Positions 19,728 to 27,279 of a stretch of 35,894 nt of DNA are shown here, piece by piece. The position numbers were made by a program, and so were the translations under genes. The DNA is from a virus, in IMG/VR virus record IMGVR_UViG_3300020213_000070, positions 1 to 35,894 of that record; one strand, 5' to 3'. The notes beneath the pieces are model-generated. The model was not told where the DNA came from, ran no database searches, and worked only from the letters and a program-made list of their open reading frames with translations. Position 1 is the stretch's first letter. Each line of letters opens with the position of its first letter.

Positions 19728-19997
19728 ATGTCTAATCCTAACCCATCAATAAGCACAAGGTTTCAGCCTGGGCAATCAGGTAACATTAGTGGCAGACCAA
19801 AGGGAACAATGAAGCAATTTCTAAGTAAGAAGTTTATGGAAATGTCAGACGAGGATAAAGAACTATTCCTCTCAGATCACAAGGTAAGCGGTAAAGATAT
19901 GATTGAGTTTGCAGAGGGTAAAGCACAACAAGACACCTCAACCACCCTAGAGATAACGACACCAGTACCAATCTTAGTTAAGTTCATTGATGGATAA
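19728..19997 (+). CDS. terS: small terminase-like/DUF5681-type protein (89 aa)
   Basis: 89 aa. RFQPGQSGNISGRPKGT is the typical N-terminal motif of proteins before phage large terminases, followed by helices KQFLSKKFMEMSDEDKELFLSDHKVSGKDMIEFAEGKAQQ. Likely DNA recognition for packaging. Short for a small terminase, but the position and motif fit. The stop overlaps the large terminase start. Confidence 0.7.
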   Translation: MSNPNPSISTRFQPGQSGNISGRPKGTMKQFLSKKFMEMSDEDKELFLSDHKVSGKDMIEFAEGKAQQDTSTTLEITTPVPILVKFIDG

Positions 19998-21222
19998 CCT
20001 AAAAGTAGTAGAGATACCAATAGAGTACAAACGCTTGTTTGATAATGACTGGCGTGAAGCTGCTGTCTACGGAGGGAGATTCTCTTTGAAGTCTCACACA
20101 GTAGCAAGATACCTATTGATACAAGCTCGTATGAAGAAGACACGAATAGCGTGCTTCCGAGAGTTTCAAAGCTCTATTGCTGACAGTTCACACCAACTCC
20201 TTGCAGACCTTATAAACCTCTACGAACTAAAAGAGTTTGAGATAACAAACAACTCAATCATAAATAAGCTCAATGGCTCTGACTTTCTATTCAAAGGAAT
20301 GCACCGCAACGAGCAATCTATCAAGTCTATCGAGGGTATTGATATCGCATGGGTAGAAGAAGCACAATCAGTATCTAAGCCAAGCATTGATGTCCTTACA
20401 CCTACAGTTAGAAAGGAAGGCTCACGGATTATATATACATACAACAGACTCCTTGAAGATGACCCTGTACACCAAAGACTTGTACTAGAAGGTAGACCCA
20501 ACACACTCGTCATCAATGTGAACTACGACATCGCAATGAAGTACAAGATGATGCCCGATATCATTCGCCTTGAAATGGAGGATGACAAAGAGAAGCGACC
20601 TGCATTGTATAAACATAAGTGGCTAGGAGAGCCTAATAGTCTTGAAAGAAAGATATACAGAAACTGGGCTATCATTGAATCAATACCCCACGAAGCAAGA
20701 CTAGAACGCTATGGACTAGACTTTGGCTATTCAAACGACCCAACATCTATTGTTGCTGTTTACTACTACAACGGAGGCTATATCTTAGATGAGATAACCT
20801 TTCAAAAGGGGCTAAGCAATAAACAAATAGGGGACATACTAAGGAACCATGACACAGCTCTTGTTGTGGCTGATAGTGCAGAGCCTAAGAGTATTGACGA
20901 GATAGCAAGCTACGGAATCAGTATTGTAGGTGCTGTGAAAGGGAGTGATAGTATCGTGCATGGCATTACGACAATTCAAGCACAGAAAGTATCTCTTACC
21001 CAAAGGTCTCAGAACATCATTAGGGAATACAACAACTTCTTTTGGACTACCGATAAGAATGAAAAGATAATCAATGAACCAGAAGCCGGCTTTGACCATT
21101 CAATGGATGCACTACGCTACGCTCTTGCTTCACTTATCAAGGATGGAACGGGTGACATGGAAGCCGAGAAGGCTGAAAGGCTTATGAGTAGGTTAAGAGG
21201 GCAGGTTAATCAAACACGGTAA
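19990..21222 (+). CDS. terL: large terminase subunit
   Basis: 410 aa. The ATPase has a Walker A at GGRFSLKS (28-35; the usual glycines before K are replaced by L), a Walker B IDIAWVEEAQ (116-125) with catalytic Glu, and the nuclease domain GLDFGYSNDPTSIVAVY (241-257) with D243, VVADSAEPKS (291-300) and FDHSMDALRYAL near the end. It packages the genome into proheads and cuts at termini. PBSX/P22-type arrangement. Start ATG 19990 overlaps the small terminase. Confidence 0.9.
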   Translation: MDNLKVVEIPIEYKRLFDNDWREAAVYGGRFSLKSHTVARYLLIQARMKKTRIACFREFQSSIADSSHQLLADLINLYELKEFEITNNSIINKLNGSDFLFKGMHRNEQSIKSIEGIDIAWVEEAQSVSKPSIDVLTPTVRKEGSRIIYTYNRLLEDDPVHQRLVLEGRPNTLVINVNYDIAMKYKMMPDIIRLEMEDDKEKRPALYKHKWLGEPNSLERKIYRNWAIIESIPHEARLERYGLDFGYSNDPTSIVAVYYYNGGYILDEITFQKGLSNKQIGDILRNHDTALVVADSAEPKSIDEIASYGISIVGAVKGSDSIVHGITTIQAQKVSLTQRSQNIIREYNNFFWTTDKNEKIINEPEAGFDHSMDALRYALASLIKDGTGDMEAEKAERLMSRLRGQVNQTR

Positions 21223-21380
21223 TGGATAAAAGACCCACACTTCACGACCCAGCAGAGTTTGCTCTTATCAAGAGTATTTATTTTAAGAATGGGAGAGCCT
21301 TTAATGAAGACATTGACCCGATTGAGAGATTAGAACGACTGGAGAGTAGGCAGAGGAACGATAATAAGAGTTCGCGTTAG
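21222..21380 (+). CDS. small protein between terminase and portal (52 aa)
   Basis: MDKRPTLHDPAEFALIKSIYFKNGRAFNEDIDPIERLERLESRQRNDNKSSR. The start overlaps the terminase stop as TAATG, so it is probably coupled. Charged, no family. It could be a small head-assembly factor. Confidence 0.55.
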   Translation: MDKRPTLHDPAEFALIKSIYFKNGRAFNEDIDPIERLERLESRQRNDNKSSR

Positions 21381-21398
21381 TGCTTGCATTACTAAAAA

Positions 21399-21407
21399 TG
21401 GTATAAT
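21399..21407 (+). promoter_or_regulatory. extended -10 promoter, AAATGGTATAATTA type
   Basis: TGGTATAAT (21399-21407), with 7 nt to the ATG at 21415 (leaderless type). A 20-nt stretch around it is shared with the promoter at 31228. Confidence 0.65.
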
Positions 21408-21414
21408 TATATAA

Positions 21415-21597
21415 ATGCTTACAATAAAAACCGAGCCGGAACAAATCATCAAGATGACACCAAACGAGCAGACCATCATTGATACACTAAGAGAACTTAG
21501 ACCCTTTGAGACTGTAGCTATACAGAAGGACTCTAAGGGAAAACCCGACAATTTTATTGTGAAGAGAGAACAGAAGATATTCCTGACTAATAATTAG
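21415..21597 (+). CDS. small protein with portal-like N terminus (60 aa)
   Basis: 60 aa: MLTIKTEPEQIIKMTPNEQTIIDTLRELRPFETVAIQKDSKGKPDNFIVKREQKIFLTNN. The first 34 nt match the start of the portal gene at 21675, so the translation-initiation region has been duplicated. The middle resembles small phage proteins of the TLRELRPFE type. Function unknown. Confidence 0.6.
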   Translation: MLTIKTEPEQIIKMTPNEQTIIDTLRELRPFETVAIQKDSKGKPDNFIVKREQKIFLTNN

Positions 21598-21614
21598 ATT
21601 TGCAAATATGAATG

Positions 21615-21623
21615 TGTTATAAT
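21615..21623 (+). promoter_or_regulatory. extended -10 promoter of portal gene
   Basis: TGTTATAAT (TG at 21615-21616; TATAAT 21618-21623). About 45 nt of leader before the portal ATG, containing a GTCT/AGAC hairpin with an AGCAGGAA stretch like that before the small terminase. Confidence 0.6.
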
Positions 21624-21674
21624 TATAGGTAATAACGTCTAGCAGGAAAACTGGAGACATAAATTTAATTATTT

Positions 21675-23483
21675 ATGGTATCCATCAAAACCGAGCTGGA
21701 ACAAATCAAGGTTAATTATTCCAAGACTATTGACCTTGTAGAAGGTTTGTCATTCTCTCAAAAGCAAACAATACGAACGATTGAGTTTTACAACAACTCT
21801 AAGTATCTAAATGGACAGAAAGATGAACTCGGAAGGGAAAAGCCTTTCTTGCAGATTCTTAATGCTATCTGCGATGTGGAGAACACCGCTAAGGACTTAG
21901 ACACCAAAGATATTCAGATAACATCTGATGACGCAAACCACTACCTAGAGTCGTGGCTTCTTTCAAAGGATATATATGTATGGATGAAGGATACGAACTT
22001 TGCTAAGACATTGAATGAAATGAGAGATATGCACACCCGCTATGGCTCACTCCTCGTGAAGAAAGTTATGAAGGATGGAGAATTGACACTCGAACTCCCA
22101 GAGTGGAAGAACCTCATTACTGACCAAAGAAAGATACTAAGCAGACCTATTGTAGAAACTCACTGGATGACTGCGGTTGAGATAGCACAGAAGAAAGGGT
22201 GGAAGAACCTCACAGCAGTTCTCGACAAACTAGAAAATCAAACATCAAACACTACTATACCTGTGTATGAAGTACGAGGCACATTCTCACAGGCTATCTA
22301 CAAAGACGCAAAAGGTGAAGGATTCACTGACGCTGACAAATCAAAGTTCTCATATCAACTGTATTACATTGCCGGTCTTCCAAGTAAGGATGAGGGCAAG
22401 GTAGACAATGACGCATTTGAAATTATGTATTGCGAAGATAACACAGACGAAGTGTACAAGTATCTTGCTCGTAAGCCAAAGGCAGGTAGAGCGTTTGGAG
22501 TCGGTGTTATGGAAGAAGGAGAAGAAGCTCAAGTGTGGACTAATGACGCAATCTTGAAGCAGTACCGAGCAATGGAGTACACAACAAAGGTTATCGGACA
22601 GACTGCATCCAAGAAGCTCAAAGGAAGAAACCTACTCACTGAAACAGATGATGGAACTATCCTAGAAACTGAGGAGAATAAACCTATTACAGCTCTCAAT
22701 CTCCTACCAAGTGGAGGGCTCAACCAGTACAGCTTGATCATCAATCAGTGGTACGACCAACTACAGAAGACTACAAGTGCCTATGCCGCACAAAGAGGCG
22801 ATACACCACCGTCAGGGACTCCATTCAGACTCCAAGCAACTGTTCTTCAGCAATCATCTTCAGTCTTCCAAGTGCTTCAAGAGGAGTTTGGTATCTTTCT
22901 GACTGAAATAATTGAGGACTGGGTAATGCCGTATCTTGCGACTAAGCTCACCGCTGAACACATCCTCTCGTACGACTTCTCACCAAATGAACTGAAAGAC
23001 ATTGACTCAAAGTTCTCTATCCGAGAGGCAAACATGAAAGCCAAAGACATCATCCTTTCAGGCGGAGACATCACAGCAGAGGAGTACCAGACCTTTATAG
23101 ACAACTATGACGAGTTCATTAAACAAACAAAAAGCCAGAGATTCATTAACATTCCAAAGGACTTCTACAAGAATCTAAAGGTAAAAGTAACTGTGAACAT
23201 TACAGGCGAACAGAGAAACAAAGCAGCAACTCTTGAGAGTCTCAACAACATTCTTGTCACCTACGCTTCTAATCCTAACCTAGCTAACGACCCAGTAGCT
23301 TCACAACTCCTTACCAAGATTATCGAGCTATCAGGAGCTGGTATCAGTCCAGTGCAGATTACAAGTGCTATTAACGAAAAGGCTAAGGAAGCACAGGCAC
23401 AAATGGCTATGCAACCAACAGGACAGTCACAACAGGCAAGTCCCATGAGTCTACAAGCTAACGCAACACCTCAAAATGCCTAG
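21675..23483 (+). CDS. portal protein
   Basis: 602 aa, in the correct position between terminase and scaffold. Residues 60-330 have the mixed alpha/beta pattern of phage portals (WLLSKDIYVWMKDTNFAKTLNEMRDMHTRYGSLLVKKV; IYDLPEW-like segments; NPITALNLLPSGGLNQYSLIINQWYDQLQ). The C terminus (AQMAMQPTGQSQQASPMSLQ) is Gln-rich. It forms the ring through which DNA is packaged and ejected. No single catalytic motif exists for portals; assignment is from length, position and pattern. Confidence 0.82.
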   Translation: MVSIKTELEQIKVNYSKTIDLVEGLSFSQKQTIRTIEFYNNSKYLNGQKDELGREKPFLQILNAICDVENTAKDLDTKDIQITSDDANHYLESWLLSKDIYVWMKDTNFAKTLNEMRDMHTRYGSLLVKKVMKDGELTLELPEWKNLITDQRKILSRPIVETHWMTAVEIAQKKGWKNLTAVLDKLENQTSNTTIPVYEVRGTFSQAIYKDAKGEGFTDADKSKFSYQLYYIAGLPSKDEGKVDNDAFEIMYCEDNTDEVYKYLARKPKAGRAFGVGVMEEGEEAQVWTNDAILKQYRAMEYTTKVIGQTASKKLKGRNLLTETDDGTILETEENKPITALNLLPSGGLNQYSLIINQWYDQLQKTTSAYAAQRGDTPPSGTPFRLQATVLQQSSSVFQVLQEEFGIFLTEIIEDWVMPYLATKLTAEHILSYDFSPNELKDIDSKFSIREANMKAKDIILSGGDITAEEYQTFIDNYDEFIKQTKSQRFINIPKDFYKNLKVKVTVNITGEQRNKAATLESLNNILVTYASNPNLANDPVASQLLTKIIELSGAGISPVQITSAINEKAKEAQAQMAMQPTGQSQQASPMSLQANATPQNA

Positions 23484-23703
23484 TGCTCTCCAAGACTTTT
23501 ATTTGAATGAGAATATGAGAGGGGAAGTTAAAAACTACCTTATGTCTTTTCTCACCGATAAGGCAGTAGTGAAGGTGTTTGCTCAAGAGGACACGAAAGC
23601 AATCGCAGAGGCTAAAGATGTGATAGATGAAGCATTCTCTAACCTTGAACTCCTTTTCACATCAAAGTCAGAAACTAAAGAGATAAAGAACGAAGCGAGG
23701 TAG
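23476..23703 (+). CDS. small head-module protein (75 aa)
   Basis: 75 aa, overlaps the portal stop by 8 nt. MPSALQDFYLNENMRGEVKNYLMSFLTDKAVVKVFAQEDTKAIAEAKDVIDEAFSNLELLF is helical. Position suggests an assembly or head-completion role; no family identified. Confidence 0.6.
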   Translation: MPSALQDFYLNENMRGEVKNYLMSFLTDKAVVKVFAQEDTKAIAEAKDVIDEAFSNLELLFTSKSETKEIKNEAR

Positions 23704-23717
23704 TATTGATTGAGGGG

Positions 23718-23790
23718 TGCGTCTCAACAACGCATAGGCTCGCAGGTAAGCATAATCCTGCATAAACGCTTGGCAGTAAGCATAATCTGC
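23718..23790 (+). promoter_or_regulatory. three hairpins in the scaffold leader, two with identical loops
   Basis: TGCGT/ACGCA (23718-23734), then GCAGG-TAAGCATAAT-CCTGC (23742-23761) and GCAG-TAAGCATAAT-CTGC (23773-23790). The two last hairpins share the same 10-nt loop. They lie just upstream of the scaffold ATG at 23800 and could bind a regulatory protein or each other. Confidence 0.65.
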
Positions 23791-23799
23791 TACACATCA

Positions 23800-24306
23800 A
23801 TGGCTAACACCAACGACGACGCTGTGGTCATAGACACAGAGGATGAGGAAGCTACCAGTAGCAACGAAGACAGTGAGGAGGAAACTGTAGACCTTGCAGA
23901 TGAATTAGAAAAATTAGAAAAAGCTCGTGAAGCCAATCGAAACATCAACGCAAGAGCTAGAAGGGCAGAAGACGAACTTAAGCAATTAAGAAAATCTACG
24001 CCACCTTCAATTAACAACGACCCACAACTTTTAGAAGAACTTAAACTGATTGCCCGTGGTTTATCGGATGAAGAAATTGAACAAGCAAAAGTGGTAGCAA
24101 AAGGAAAGGGCATTGCCCTAACCGAAGCTGTCAAAGAACCCCTTTTCCTAACCTATCAAAGTGATTTGAAAGAGAAGAAAAGAAAGGAAGATGCAAAGCT
24201 CGGTGCTTCAAAGGGTTCAGGCGAATCGCAAGACCAGTCTGAAATCAAATCCGAGATGACACGAGAGGAACACATGAAGGCTTTTAAGAAAGTAATGGGT
24301 AAATAA
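23800..24306 (+). CDS. scaffolding protein
   Basis: 168 aa from the ATG at 23800; a longer TTG frame extends into the hairpins but is unlikely. An acidic N terminus, a long coiled coil (LADELEKLEKAREANRNINARARRAEDELKQLRK), and a charged C terminus (REEHMKAFKKVMGK) are typical of scaffolding proteins, which guide capsid assembly and then leave. It directly precedes the capsid gene. Confidence 0.8.
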   Translation: MANTNDDAVVIDTEDEEATSSNEDSEEETVDLADELEKLEKAREANRNINARARRAEDELKQLRKSTPPSINNDPQLLEELKLIARGLSDEEIEQAKVVAKGKGIALTEAVKEPLFLTYQSDLKEKKRKEDAKLGASKGSGESQDQSEIKSEMTREEHMKAFKKVMGK

Positions 24307-24347
24307 CATTACTAGTAAAAATACATAATTATTAGTTTATAAATTAT

Positions 24348-25262
24348 ATGGCAACTGGAACATTTCCAACAGCGTCACAATCCTCAACCACATTAGCGGA
24401 AAGTATTCCTCTAATCTGGGGTGAGAAAATCAACGAGTTCTTCAAATTGAAACTCTCGATTGCAGAGTTCTTCACAGACCGTTCTGCAGAATTAGCAGAT
24501 GGAGGTTCAGCACTCTACACTCCGAATCTTACCGAGTTTGCAGCAGCAGCTAAAAGTAACGCAACAGCAGTTACTCTTAACAACGCTACTGACACAAAGG
24601 TAACTCTCACTGTAGACCAGTGGTTTGAAGTATCATTTGCTATCGAAGACCGTGAAGCAGCACAGGTTAAGCAGTCATACTACCTCCAGGAGAGGTATGC
24701 TCAGAGTGCTGGTTACACAATGGCAAGAAAGTTAGAATTAGCACTAGCAGACCTTTTCAAAGGTTTCTCAACAGTAGTTGGTGCTTCTACTACCAACCTA
24801 GCCGACAGTGAAATCCGTGCAGCTATCTCAGCTCTCGAATCAGTAGGTATTGACACCCAGTCAGATGTCGCGTTCTTCCTTTCACCAGCAGTGTTCTGGA
24901 AACAAGTACAAAACCTCGATAAGTTTTCTCTCGCGATTAATTCACCAGTGAATGACCCAACAGCAAAACTTCCACGAGCAACTTTGTATGGTATCCCAGT
25001 GTTCGTATCTAACAACGTTCAGAACGTGTCAGGAACAGCAGGTAGATATAACACACTAGCCCACAAAGACGCTCTTCATTGGGCAAGGTCTCCACTTGGG
25101 TCAGGTGGTTCACTAGGTAGTTCAATGACAGGTAAGCATGGAGTTCGTATTCAATCGAACTACATTCCTGAATACCTCTCGACTCTTACAACCGCAGACT
25201 TGCTCTACGGTGTAGTTGAAAACCGAGATGAAGCAGGTGTAAGAATTCTTACAGCGGCGTAA
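24348..25262 (+). CDS. major capsid protein, HK97-fold type
   Basis: 304 aa. The pattern fits the N4 gp56/P22-like coat group: early helix LAESIPLIWGEKINEFFKLKLSIAEFFTDRS, VTLTVDQWFEVSFAIEDREAAQ, KLELALADLFKGFS, the P-domain strand RATLYGIPVFVSNNVQ, and the terminal HGVRIQSNYIPEY...LLYGVVENRDEAGVRI. It forms the shell after the scaffold. An AT-rich leader with a CTAGTAA/TTATTAG hairpin precedes the ATG. Confidence 0.88.
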   Translation: MATGTFPTASQSSTTLAESIPLIWGEKINEFFKLKLSIAEFFTDRSAELADGGSALYTPNLTEFAAAAKSNATAVTLNNATDTKVTLTVDQWFEVSFAIEDREAAQVKQSYYLQERYAQSAGYTMARKLELALADLFKGFSTVVGASTTNLADSEIRAAISALESVGIDTQSDVAFFLSPAVFWKQVQNLDKFSLAINSPVNDPTAKLPRATLYGIPVFVSNNVQNVSGTAGRYNTLAHKDALHWARSPLGSGGSLGSSMTGKHGVRIQSNYIPEYLSTLTTADLLYGVVENRDEAGVRILTAA

Positions 25263-25281
25263 TCAATTATAAGACTAATTG

Positions 25282-25322
25282 TGTGCCTCGTACTCAATGC
25301 AGATTGCGAGATATGAGGCACA
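25282..25322 (+). promoter_or_regulatory. strong hairpin after the capsid gene
   Basis: TGTGCCTC (25282-25289) pairs perfectly with GAGGCACA (25315-25322); an inner CTCAAT/ATTG.. stem continues it. No T run follows, so it is not a usual intrinsic terminator. It may limit expression past the capsid gene or protect the mRNA 3' end. Confidence 0.6.
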
Positions 25323-25335
25323 TCTGCACGCAATT

Positions 25336-25644
25336 ATGACAACAGTAATATCGCCAAACATACGAAAAGAAAGCGTTAGGATTGACCCAGATGGGAATGT
25401 TATTAATGCTAGAACCAAACAGATAATAGAACCAGTAACGCCAGAGTATGTTGCACCAGCAGTAGCTCCTGTAGTAGTTTCAATAGCCCCTACAATGGCT
25501 CCTGTAGCACCCTTAACTCCTATGGGGGAGTTATCAGTCCTAGACCAAATAGCACAAGCAAAGAAGCACCTAGCAGAATTAGAAGAATTAAAGAAGTTCA
25601 GGATTGCCGAGAAGAAGGCAGAGCTTGAGCTACTAGAACAATAA
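25336..25644 (+). CDS. Pro/Ala-rich protein after capsid (102 aa)
   Basis: 102 aa from the ATG at 25336; upstream in-frame codons run through the hairpin and are less likely. MTTVISPNIRKESVRIDPDGNVINARTKQIIEPV, then a Pro/Ala/Val linker (VAPAVAPVVVSIAPTMAPVAPLTP) and a coiled coil (QIAQAKKHLAELEELKKFRIAEKKAELELLEQ). It may bridge capsid and neck. Function unknown. Confidence 0.62.
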   Translation: MTTVISPNIRKESVRIDPDGNVINARTKQIIEPVTPEYVAPAVAPVVVSIAPTMAPVAPLTPMGELSVLDQIAQAKKHLAELEELKKFRIAEKKAELELLEQ

Positions 25645-25645
25645 T

Positions 25646-26734
25646 ATGAAAGTTTACTTCATTCACACTTCACTCGAAGGATGTTTTAACGTCAGATGTC
25701 TCTTTCCTTTACAGGAGAACGGCTGGGATGGTGACAGAACAACTCTAGCCATTAACCGAGCAACACCAGAGGAGAAGGCCAAGGCTTTAATGGGCGCAGA
25801 TGTAGTAGTATTCCACCGACCAGAATCAGAAGAACTTCTCACTGTGGCAAGGGCACTCAAGGCACAAGGCAAGAAGATAGTCTTTGACAATGATGACACC
25901 GCAAAAGACGCCGGAGGTTTCAAGTTTACGGAATACATGAATGAAGAAAGGGTGAAGCGTGGACTAGACATAATGAATAAGAACCTCGACACCTTCATTA
26001 CAGAGGCAGACCTGGTAACTTGCTCTACAGAGTTTCTCAAAAAGGAATACGAAGCCTTAAATCCTAATGTGATTGTCTTACCAAACACCGTAGACCCCTT
26101 CTATTACCCAGAACCTCTAAGGAATGAAACAGACATTGTGAGAATAGGTATCACCGGCTCTGTTGGGGTGACTGCTGACGTAGAAGGACTGAAACCAATC
26201 ATAGAACACTATCAGAACGACCCTAGAGTGAGACTTGTGCTTCTATCCCTTCCACCAGAAGGCAATAATGCTATATACAAGCAGTTATATGTAGAGGAAT
26301 ACGCCTTTTGGAATAAGATGAACATTGAATGGCACTCATACGCACCGACTGACGAATATTATGAGTATCTAAACAATCTCAAGCTCGACATGGTGATAAT
26401 CCCTCGACATGACTCGCTATTCAATCGCTGTAAGTCTAACCTCAAGTTTATAGAAAATTCTATGCTGGAGATTCCAACAGTTGCACAATCATTCTCTACC
26501 GGTGATTCCCCGTATGAAGTGAACAAATCAGACACAGAACACCTTCTTCTGGCTACTGATACAGCTTCATGGATTGAACAGATTGAGACCCTTATTACTG
26601 ACAAGGGACTACGAGTTGAAATGGGCAAAAAGGCAAAGGAATATGTGGAAAAGACATACTCGATTGCAAACAACGCTCACCTATGGAGAGACGCTTACGC
26701 TACTTTGTTTAAAAATGGTATAATTAACTCATAA
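25646..26734 (+). CDS. GT4-type glycosyltransferase inside the structural module
   Basis: 362 aa with a GT-B layout: N-terminal Rossmann start, KIVFDNDDT, then the linker VLPNTVDPFYYPEP, IGITGSVGVTADVEGLKP in the second domain, and the SLFNRCKSNLKFIENSMLEIPTVAQ donor-site segment typical of GT4 enzymes. It transfers a sugar from a nucleotide-sugar donor. Lying between capsid and connector genes, it may glycosylate virion proteins. It starts 2 nt after the upstream stop. Confidence 0.8.
   Translation: MKVYFIHTSLEGCFNVRCLFPLQENGWDGDRTTLAINRATPEEKAKALMGADVVVFHRPESEELLTVARALKAQGKKIVFDNDDTAKDAGGFKFTEYMNEERVKRGLDIMNKNLDTFITEADLVTCSTEFLKKEYEALNPNVIVLPNTVDPFYYPEPLRNETDIVRIGITGSVGVTADVEGLKPIIEHYQNDPRVRLVLLSLPPEGNNAIYKQLYVEEYAFWNKMNIEWHSYAPTDEYYEYLNNLKLDMVIIPRHDSLFNRCKSNLKFIENSMLEIPTVAQSFSTGDSPYEVNKSDTEHLLLATDTASWIEQIETLITDKGLRVEMGKKAKEYVEKTYSIANNAHLWRDAYATLFKNGIINS
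26716..26724 (+). promoter_or_regulatory. extended -10 promoter before the coiled-coil gene
   Basis: AAATGGTATAATTA at the end of the glycosyltransferase gene; the same form as 21399 and 31228. The ATG at 26739 follows 14 nt after the hexamer. Confidence 0.6.
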
Positions 26735-26738
26735 CACT

Positions 26739-27269
26739 ATGTACCCAAGACTTATTACAATCGATTCTGATAAATTGAAGAAACTCATGTTAGAGAAGGG
26801 TGCTTTGGTGGAAAAAGGCAGAGCTGTTTCAGTAGAAATTGATGCACTTGAGATAGAACTAGAGGAGATAAACAAAACACTTATAGAAGAAGAAAAAAAG
26901 GTGGATATTTCAGACATCTTAGAGAAAGAGAAGGCTGTAACAGTAAAAGTAGAAGACGCTATTGCAGAAATGAAGGTATACAAGCAAGAAATCTTTGACA
27001 GAATGACTGCACAGATGGCACCAGAGCTAAGAAACAAGTATGAAGAAGTAAAAAAGAATAAGGAAGATAAAGAGACAGAAAGAAACAAGATTGCACTCAA
27101 AGCACAGAAGTATAACGACAAGATTATACCTTTGAGCCGTGGATTCATGAAGCCGTTTTTACAAGACCAGTACGAGGATTACGATTCATTGTATTTAGAG
27201 GATGATGTAATCATAGCGTCAATCTTTAGCCACATAGTCGACTTTAAGACAAACTTTAAGAAAAAATAA
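26739..27269 (+). CDS. coiled-coil structural protein (176 aa)
   Basis: 176 aa, with a long heptad-like coil (residues 8-115, IEIDALEIELEEINKTLIEEEKKVDISDILEKEKAVTV...EEVKKNKEDKETERNK-type pattern). The final third is globular (LSRGFMKPFLQDQYEDYDSLYLEDDVIIASIF). Placed before the adaptor, so it may be a head or neck component. No family name. Confidence 0.65.
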   Translation: MYPRLITIDSDKLKKLMLEKGALVEKGRAVSVEIDALEIELEEINKTLIEEEKKVDISDILEKEKAVTVKVEDAIAEMKVYKQEIFDRMTAQMAPELRNKYEEVKKNKEDKETERNKIALKAQKYNDKIIPLSRGFMKPFLQDQYEDYDSLYLEDDVIIASIFSHIVDFKTNFKKK

Positions 27270-27279
27270 CCACACTATT

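Noticed and set aside
23718-23790. tRNA gene
   Set aside because: No acceptor stem, no anticodon arm and no T-loop motif; only stem-loops with identical 10-nt loops.
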